This document shows, piece after piece, positions 58,092 to 64,000 of a stretch of 64,000 nucleotides of DNA (the stretch's first letter is position 1; each line of letters starts with the position of its first letter). A program made the position numbers and the translations under genes. Source of the DNA: Astragalus membranaceus (Eukaryota > Streptophyta > Magnoliopsida > Fabales > Fabaceae). The notes beneath the pieces are model-generated. The model did no database searches and was not told the DNA's origin. It saw nothing but the letters and a program-made list of their open reading frames with translations. Location: the NCBI GenBank assembly GCA_039519185.1, contig CM076847.1, positions 81,443,100 through 81,507,099 of the forward strand. The letters are read 5' to 3'.

Positions 58092-61000
58092 ATCTAAAAT
58101 GAATACCTCTAAAAATAGTGATGCCGGCGGTTCATATGTTAATTTTGATTACCCCGTTAATCAAGCTGAGGAGGATGCTGAAGATGACTGGGAAACTCCT
58201 CCGGAATTGATGAGAATGGTTGAGCAAGAAAAAAAGGTTATTCAGCCACATGGGGAAACTATTGAGATCATCAATTTAGGCACAGAGGGCGAAAAGAAAG
58301 AAGTCAAGGTTGACACTTCAATGAAAAAGAGTGAGCATGAGAAGTTGGTTCAACTCCTGCGTGACTACATTGATGTCTTTGCATGGTCGTATGAAGATAT
58401 GCCCGGGTTAGATACTGATATAGTGGTGCACAAGCTGCCAGTCAAGCCTGAGTGCCCTCCAGTTAAACAGAAGTTAAGGAGGATGAAGCCTGAGATGTCT
58501 TTAAAAATCAGAGACGAAGTGAAGAAGCAGTTTGACGCTGGTTTCCTAGCCGTAGCCAAGTATCCACAGTGGGTTGCTAACATTGTTCCAGTGCCCAAAA
58601 AAGATGGAAAAGTTAGAATGTGTGTTGATTACAGAGATCTGAATCGTGCCAGTCCCAAAGACGATTTTCCCTTGCCTCATATTGATGTCCTAGTAGACAG
58701 CACATCACAGCACTCCCTTTTCTCCTTCATGGACGGGTATTCGGGGTATAACCAGATTAAAATGGCTCCTGAGGATATGGAGAAGACTACTTTCACAACC
58801 CTCTGGGGAACATTCTGCTATCAGGTCATGCCGTTTGGGTTGAAGAATGCCGGCGCTACTTACCAAAGAGCTATGGTCACGTTGTTTCACGATATGATGC
58901 ACAAAGAGATTGAGGTGTACGTGGACGATATGATCGCAAAGTCCAGAACAGATGAAGAGCACATTGTTAATTTGCGGAAGCTCTTTGAACGGTTGAGAAA
59001 GTTCAAGCTCAGGTTAAATCCGGCTAAATGCACCTTTGGGGTGAGATCAGGAAAACTATTGGGGTTTATTGTCAGTCAAAAGGGGATAGAGGTTGACCCA
59101 GATAAAGTGCGTGCAATTCTCGAGATGCCTACTCCTAAGACAGAAAAAGAAATTCGGGGTTTTCTCGGAAGACTGAACTACATTTCCAGGTTTATCTTCC
59201 AGTTAACTGCCACATGTGAGCCGATTTACAAATTGCTGTGCAAGAATCAAGAGACTAAGTGGAATGATGATTGCCAAGAAGCTTTCGAGAAGATTAAGAA
59301 ATACCTGCAGAATCCGCCTATTTTAATGCCGCCGGTACATGGCAGACCGTTGATTCTGTATTTGACCGTGCTAGGAAATTCAATGGGTTGTGTGTTAGGA
59401 CAACATGACGAAACTGGCAAGAAAGAGCATGCAATTTATTATTTGAGCAAGAAGTTCACCGACTGTGAGACGAGGTATTCGTTACTAGAAAAGACTTGTT
59501 GCGCCTTGGCTTGGGCTGCTCACCGCTTGAGGCAATACATGTTAAGTCACACCACTTGGTTGGTGTCAAAGATGGATCCTATCAAGTATATCTTCGAGAA
59601 GCCCGCGCTTACAGGAAGAATTGCCAGGTGGCAGATGCAGTTGTCAGAATATGATCTTCTTTATGTCACTCAAAAGGCCATCAAAGGTAGTGCGCTAGCT
59701 GAGTACTTGGAACATCAGCCTATTGAAGATTACCAGTCGATGCAGTGTGATTTCCCAGATGAGGACATTATGGCTTTAGTTGAAGAAGGAGGGTCCCCAG
59801 AGAATGAAAGGTGGAGAGTAGTGTTCGACGGTGCTTCCAACAGCTATGGGCACGGGGCTGGGGCAGTGCTGGTGTCCCCTGACAATCGCTTCATACCCTT
59901 CACTACTAGATTGAGCTTCTATGTCACAAATAATATTGCGGAGTACGAGGCATGTATTCTGGGTATTCAGGCAGCTCTAGACTGGAAAGTTAAAAGATTA
60001 GATGTGTATGGAGACTCGGCCCTAGTTATCCATCAAGTGAACGGAGATTGGGAAGCCAGAGATCTTGAGTTGATACTGTACAGAGACTACATCCGAGAAT
60101 TGGTTGAGTCCTTCGAAGAAATCACGTTTCAACATCTTCCTCGCAGAGAGAATCAGTTGGCTGATGCACTGGCCACTTTAGCTTCAATGTTTAATATCAA
60201 TTGTGATAAGAACTTGACCCAGATCAGAATCCAGCATCGAGGTTTGCCGGCACACTCCTACTCCTGCGCAGCAATTGAAGATAGCGGAGATGAAAAACCT
60301 TGGTATCATGACATCAAGCAGTATATCCTGAACAAAGAGTATCCCCCAGAGGCATCGGAAAATGATAAAAGAACGCTTAGAAGACTGTCAATGAATTTCT
60401 TCCTGAGTGGAGAGGTGCTTTACAAGAGGAATCATGATAAGGTACTCCTTAGGTGTGTGGCAAAGGAGGAAGCAGAAAGGATCATGAGAGAGGTGCATGA
60501 GGGCTCGTTCGGAACTCATTCCAACGGGCATACTATGGCAAGGAAGATATTAAGGGCTGACTACTATTGGCTGCAGATGGAGGCAGACTGCTACATTTTT
60601 GTAAGAAAGTGCCACAAATGCCAGATTTATGCCGATCACATACACGTGCCACCGGCTTCATTAAATGTCATGACTGCACCCTGGCCATTTTCAATGTGGG
60701 GCATGGATGTCATTGGTCCCATAGAGCCCAAGGCGTCAAACGGGCACCGCTTCATCCTAGTTGCAATTGATTACTTCACCAAATGGGTTGAAGCTGCTTC
60801 ATATTCCAGCATAACCAGTTCTGTGGTTGCCAAGTTTGTAAAGAAGGACCTGGTGTGTCGCTATGGTCTCCCGGATAAAATCATCACGGACAATGGTAGC
60901 AATCTGAATAGTAAAATGATGAAAGAATTGTGCACAGAGTTTAAGATCAAACATCATAACTCTTCTCCATACCGTCCTAAGATGAACGGGGGCAGTCAAA

Positions 61001-61550
61001 GCAGCCAATAAGAATATTAAGAGGATTGTGCAAAAGATGGTAGTAACCTACAAAGATTGGCACGAGATGCTTTCTTTTGCTTTGCACGGGTATCGTACTT
61101 CAGTGCGTACCTCAACCGGGGCAACTCCCTTCTCTTTGGTGTATGGGTCGGAAGCAGTCCTCCCTATTGAAGTTGAGATACCCTCCCTACGGGTGCTAAT
61201 GGAAACAAAATTAGAAGAAGCAGAATGGGTTCAAGCTCGTCTAGATCAGTTGAATCTCATTGAAGAAAAGAGAGTAGTCGCTCTGTGCCATGGGCAGTTG
61301 TACCAGCAAAGAATGAGGAAGGCTTTTGAGAAGAACGTTCGTCCTCGACAGTTTCAGGAGGGAGACCTAGTGCTCAAGAAAATCCTGCCTATCCAAAAAG
61401 ATTCCCGGGGAAAATGGACCCCTAATTATGAAGGACCTTATGTGGTGAAGAAAGCATTCTCTGGAGGGGCATTAATCCTCACAAAAAATGGATGGTGAAG
61501 ACCTCCCACTCCCAGTGAACTCAGATGCAGTCAAGAAGTACTATGCCTAA
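58092..61550 (+). pseudogene. Ogre RT-RNase H-integrase, frameshifted
   Basis: Domains in order: an acidic linker; a reverse transcriptase (VPVPKKDGKVRMCVDYRDLN, FMDGYSGYNQIKM, catalytic YVDD at about 58919); a first RNase H (YYLSKKFTDCETRYS); a second RNase H-like domain (FDGASNSYGHGAGAV, DSALVIHQVNGDWEARD), a feature of the Tat lineage; and an integrase with zinc-binding HSNGHTMARKILRADYYW...CHKCQ and a core with DVIGPIEPK and ITDNGSN. Breaks: one extra G near 60985-60990 shifts the frame; the codon of the catalytic integrase glutamate just after it reads AAA (lysine); and an extra A near 61481-61486 shifts the frame again before the end KKYYA at 61550. Integrase is thus doubly damaged. Confidence 0.9.
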
Positions 61551-63251
61551 AAGAAATATATAGAAAAAAGAGAAAGATGATCCAAGCAAGAATCAGCTCG
61601 CTAGGTTGAAAACCCGAAAGGGAAGCCTAGGCAAAATTGAGCGACCCGGTGGATTGAAAACCCAAAAGGGCGATCCAGGCAAAAATTAGGGTCAGAAAAG
61701 TTGGACATAAAAAGAAAAGGGGCAAACAGTGCTTCCAAAAGCTTGGATAAAAGGGTGATCAAGGCTATAAGTATGAGCGGTTGGCATCGAACGCTCCAGA
61801 GACAAAGAATATTCATAAGATCTGCTGCGTCCATTCTCCTTTTTCTTTTTCTTAGTTTCAGGATAATTTCCAATGTACCATTTTCAGTCAGCGTGACATT
61901 CTGCGCGTCTGACTCCTGTATGAATAAAAGTCCAAATTTTTCACTCTATCAGTTTGCTGTCTTATCATTGCTTTCTTTTCATTTCTGATTTTAAACTACG
62001 TTTTATGGTAGATGATAAATAAATCATGGAAATGTGCATAAGTCATGGCATTAAGGTCATTGCGAAATTTTTGAAAATGACAACAAAAAGAGATGATCTT
62101 TCAGTCAAGTAAGCTCACAAAAATCAAATAAGAAGCGCTGATTGCATTAAAACAAGAGGACGAAGCTCGGCTCCCGAATAATTATCATAAATAATCATGG
62201 TGTCTCATAACGCAAGTCCCGCGAGTGGGTCGGACCAGCAAAGGAAAAGCCAAAAGAGCGAAAGAGCACAAAAATAAAAATATATATGAAAAAATAAAAA
62301 AAGAAGAGAAAAGAAAAGGTTGAAAAAGCAAAAGAGCAATAAATAAATAAGGTCATGCATTACATTCACCAAACATAAAATCATGCACTCATCAGACATA
62401 GAAAATAATAATAATAAAGTAAAGAAAAGAGAAATTCAGGCATTTGCATTACATTCATCATAAAAAAAAGAAAAAGAAAATGGCAATCATGGCATTTGCA
62501 TTGCATGTATGGGCTCATTTTTCAGCTGCAGACAAGTGAGAGAGGATAAACACCGCAGTCTTAATGCTCGCCTTCAGATCCCAGGAAATGCTCCCCCAAG
62601 TTGGGAGTTCAAAAAAAAGAAGAAGAAAAGAGAGAAACAAAAAGAAAAGAAAAAAGAGAAAAGAAAAGAGAGCGCTCAGGCGCGCATTGCGGATTGGAGC
62701 CCAGAGAGATCATCGCTCCCTTTTGCCCAGGTCTCACATCGTGTACGAGCAACGCGATGGACCGCAGCCCCATGTGAGGTTCAACGGAATAGTTGTATCA
62801 GCCTAAGATACAGTGGACGCCGTGCATTGATCAGTATATCAGTTTCGGAGCTGATAACGATCCCCCCGGTCGCTCGAAAGACCAGAGATTCTCAGGATGC
62901 GTGCTCCTCAAAGCTGCGTGCAAACTCGGATTCGTCAAGAGTTCGTTTAGGGATTACAGGTTTTAGGCAGCCTGGGCATTTTACCGCTTTCTTTATCGCT
63001 TTCTTCATTTAGCACTTTCCTTGCCTTTCACAGTTAGCGTGCATGCTGTTAACCACTTCGTTTATTGTTCCCTCATCGACACTCCAAGTGTTGATTCAAA
63101 AAAAAAGAAGAAAAAAATGAAAAAGGAAAACTCAGGTCTCCCTAAGTAGACAAAATTGGTATGATTTCTAAATTCTTTATTTCAATTTTGCCTCGGAATA
63201 TGTTTCGGCCAATTCATATTCCTTGTCAAAATCCAAATAAAGAGGGGCAGC
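61551..63251 (+). other. Ogre 3' untranslated region and polypurine tract
   Basis: The region is non-coding. Two imperfect units built on GTTGAAAACCCGAAAGGG and a following GGCAAAA occur at 61604-61690. Long AAG/AAAAG-rich stretches lie at 62270-62670. The purine tract AAAGAGGGGCAGC (63239-63251) directly precedes the 3' LTR and would prime plus-strand synthesis. Open frames here are purine-run artefacts. Confidence 0.8.
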
Positions 63252-64000
63252 TGTCATACCCCAATTTTGTCCGTCAAAAAATAATAATGATTTTCTTATT
63301 TGTCGTTATATATCTTATTTCGTAAAAGTTGAAAAATATAAATTCATTTTCAAGTTATATTTTACTTCCTATTTAGTTAGTAAATATAGTTAATGGTATA
63401 AAAAAAGAAAGTAAAAAAAAACAAGAAAAGAGAAAGGGAGAGGCGATTAGTAAAAAAAAAGGGTGTAGGTGTATAGTTTAGCGAATTTGGGCTGCTGAAG
63501 GCCCATGCTCGTTTAGCCTGACCCGGTTCTCTCCATCTCACTCTCTAAACCTAATGCCCCACTTCAGAAACCCTAAAAAAAGGAGGCACACGCTCCCACA
63601 CCTCCATCAGATTCAGAAAAAGAGGCGCCTCCTCATTTCACCTTCTCTCATACGCTTCCTTTCATCTTCCTTCTCTCACACGCTCCCACATCTCCATCAG
63701 AGAAAAAAAAACTGAAACATCACTTCCACCTCTCCCATCAAACCCTAGCCGTCCACTCTCCCTTCTCTTCCTTCCACGCCTCCTTTCATCTTCCCTCACA
63801 CGCCTCCTACCTTCACAGCCCCCCCCACATCTCCATCTTCACACGTTTTTTTTCTCTTCTCCTCTCACACGAAATCACCATATTTGGTGTCTCTTCCTCT
63901 CCTCAGTCACACGAAATCCTTTTTTTGTCACCAACATTCGAAGAACCAACGGTCTCCATAGGTCGCACGTTTTTTGATCTCAATTTTCACGGAAGGTTCT
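63252..64000 (+). repeat. Ogre 3' LTR, truncated by the window edge
   Basis: The sequence repeats 47762-48510 nearly base for base, starting TGTCATACCCC. About 2.4 kb of it should lie beyond the window. Confidence 0.95.

Larger units (their letters stand above)
47762..64000 (+). mobile_element. Ogre/Tat-type Ty3/gypsy retrotransposon (3' end outside window)
   Basis: The element starts TGTCATACCCCAATTTTG at 47762 and the same LTR restarts at 63252, running off the window. Order inside: 5' LTR (47762-50925), tRNA-Arg primer binding site (50928-50945), leader, extra ORF1 (51876-53951), gag (54319-56043), protease region (to 57887), predicted intron (57888-58091), RT-RNase H-integrase (58092-61550), long 3' UTR, purine tract and 3' LTR. 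A very long LTR, a tRNA-Arg site, an ORF1 upstream of gag and an intron between protease and RT are the published hallmarks of Ogre. Total length would be near 18.6 kb if the 3' LTR is full length. Confidence 0.93.

Noticed and set aside
62509..63012. Arginine/lysine-rich frame near the Ogre 3' end
   Set aside because: It covers purine runs of the 3' UTR; no domain is seen.

Overview
This is a plant nuclear window, most likely from a eudicot and probably a papilionoid legume. The evidence is GT-AG introns in an AT-rich background, long microsatellites, tRNA-Arg-primed Ogre/Tat-type LTR retrotransposons (a group abundant in legumes), and dense nesting of plant transposon families. The legume assignment is an inference from repeat content, not a direct match.

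The only convincingly intact host gene is a plus-strand BEACH-domain gene of the SPIRRIG type. It has 19 coding exons between 21472 and 38145 that join in one frame to about 3591 codons. Everything else is transposon sequence or gene debris.

Layout. (1) 1-2028: intergenic DNA with an ATT microsatellite, a degenerate CACTA-type end, and an intronless 5' fragment of the 60S ribosomal protein L23 gene. (2) 2029-5130: a sequence starting TGTAACATCCC that looks like a chromovirus-type LTR. It cuts the L23 fragment and carries an eight-copy tandem array. (3) 5308-11244: a Mutator-like terminal-inverted-repeat element with an interior CACTA element (5411-10431, ATA target duplication). The CACTA element carries fragments of a cellulose synthase, a Raf-like protein kinase and a Nudix hydrolase, a tRNA-Arg-like sequence, and two unidentified exon-like pieces. 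(4) 11529-14998: a minus-strand, gag-only LTR retrotransposon with a 5-bp target duplication and a 78-bp minisatellite. A hAT-like MITE is inserted in its 5' LTR. (5) 15004-20346: AT-rich intergenic DNA with nested foldback elements, GAA, CT and AT microsatellites, and a second hAT-like MITE. (6) 20347-39362: the SPIRRIG-like gene and its flanks. (7) 39363-44194: a decayed Ty1/copia element. (8) 45243-46430: a LINE-type retroposon with poly-A and a 12-bp target duplication. (9) 46449-47579: a Mutator-type element inserted next to it. (10) 47762 to the window end: a young Ogre-type Ty3/gypsy retrotransposon whose 3' LTR runs off the window. It has the extra ORF1, gag, protease with a G-patch, a predicted intron between protease and reverse transcriptase, and RT, RNase H and integrase. 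In-frame stops, frameshifts and an altered integrase glutamate show that this copy is defective.

No CRISPR array, operon or bacterial-type feature is present. The most unusual locus is the gene-fragment-carrying CACTA element inside the Mutator-like element. The most informative single prediction is the Ogre intron. I found no clearly new protein system.
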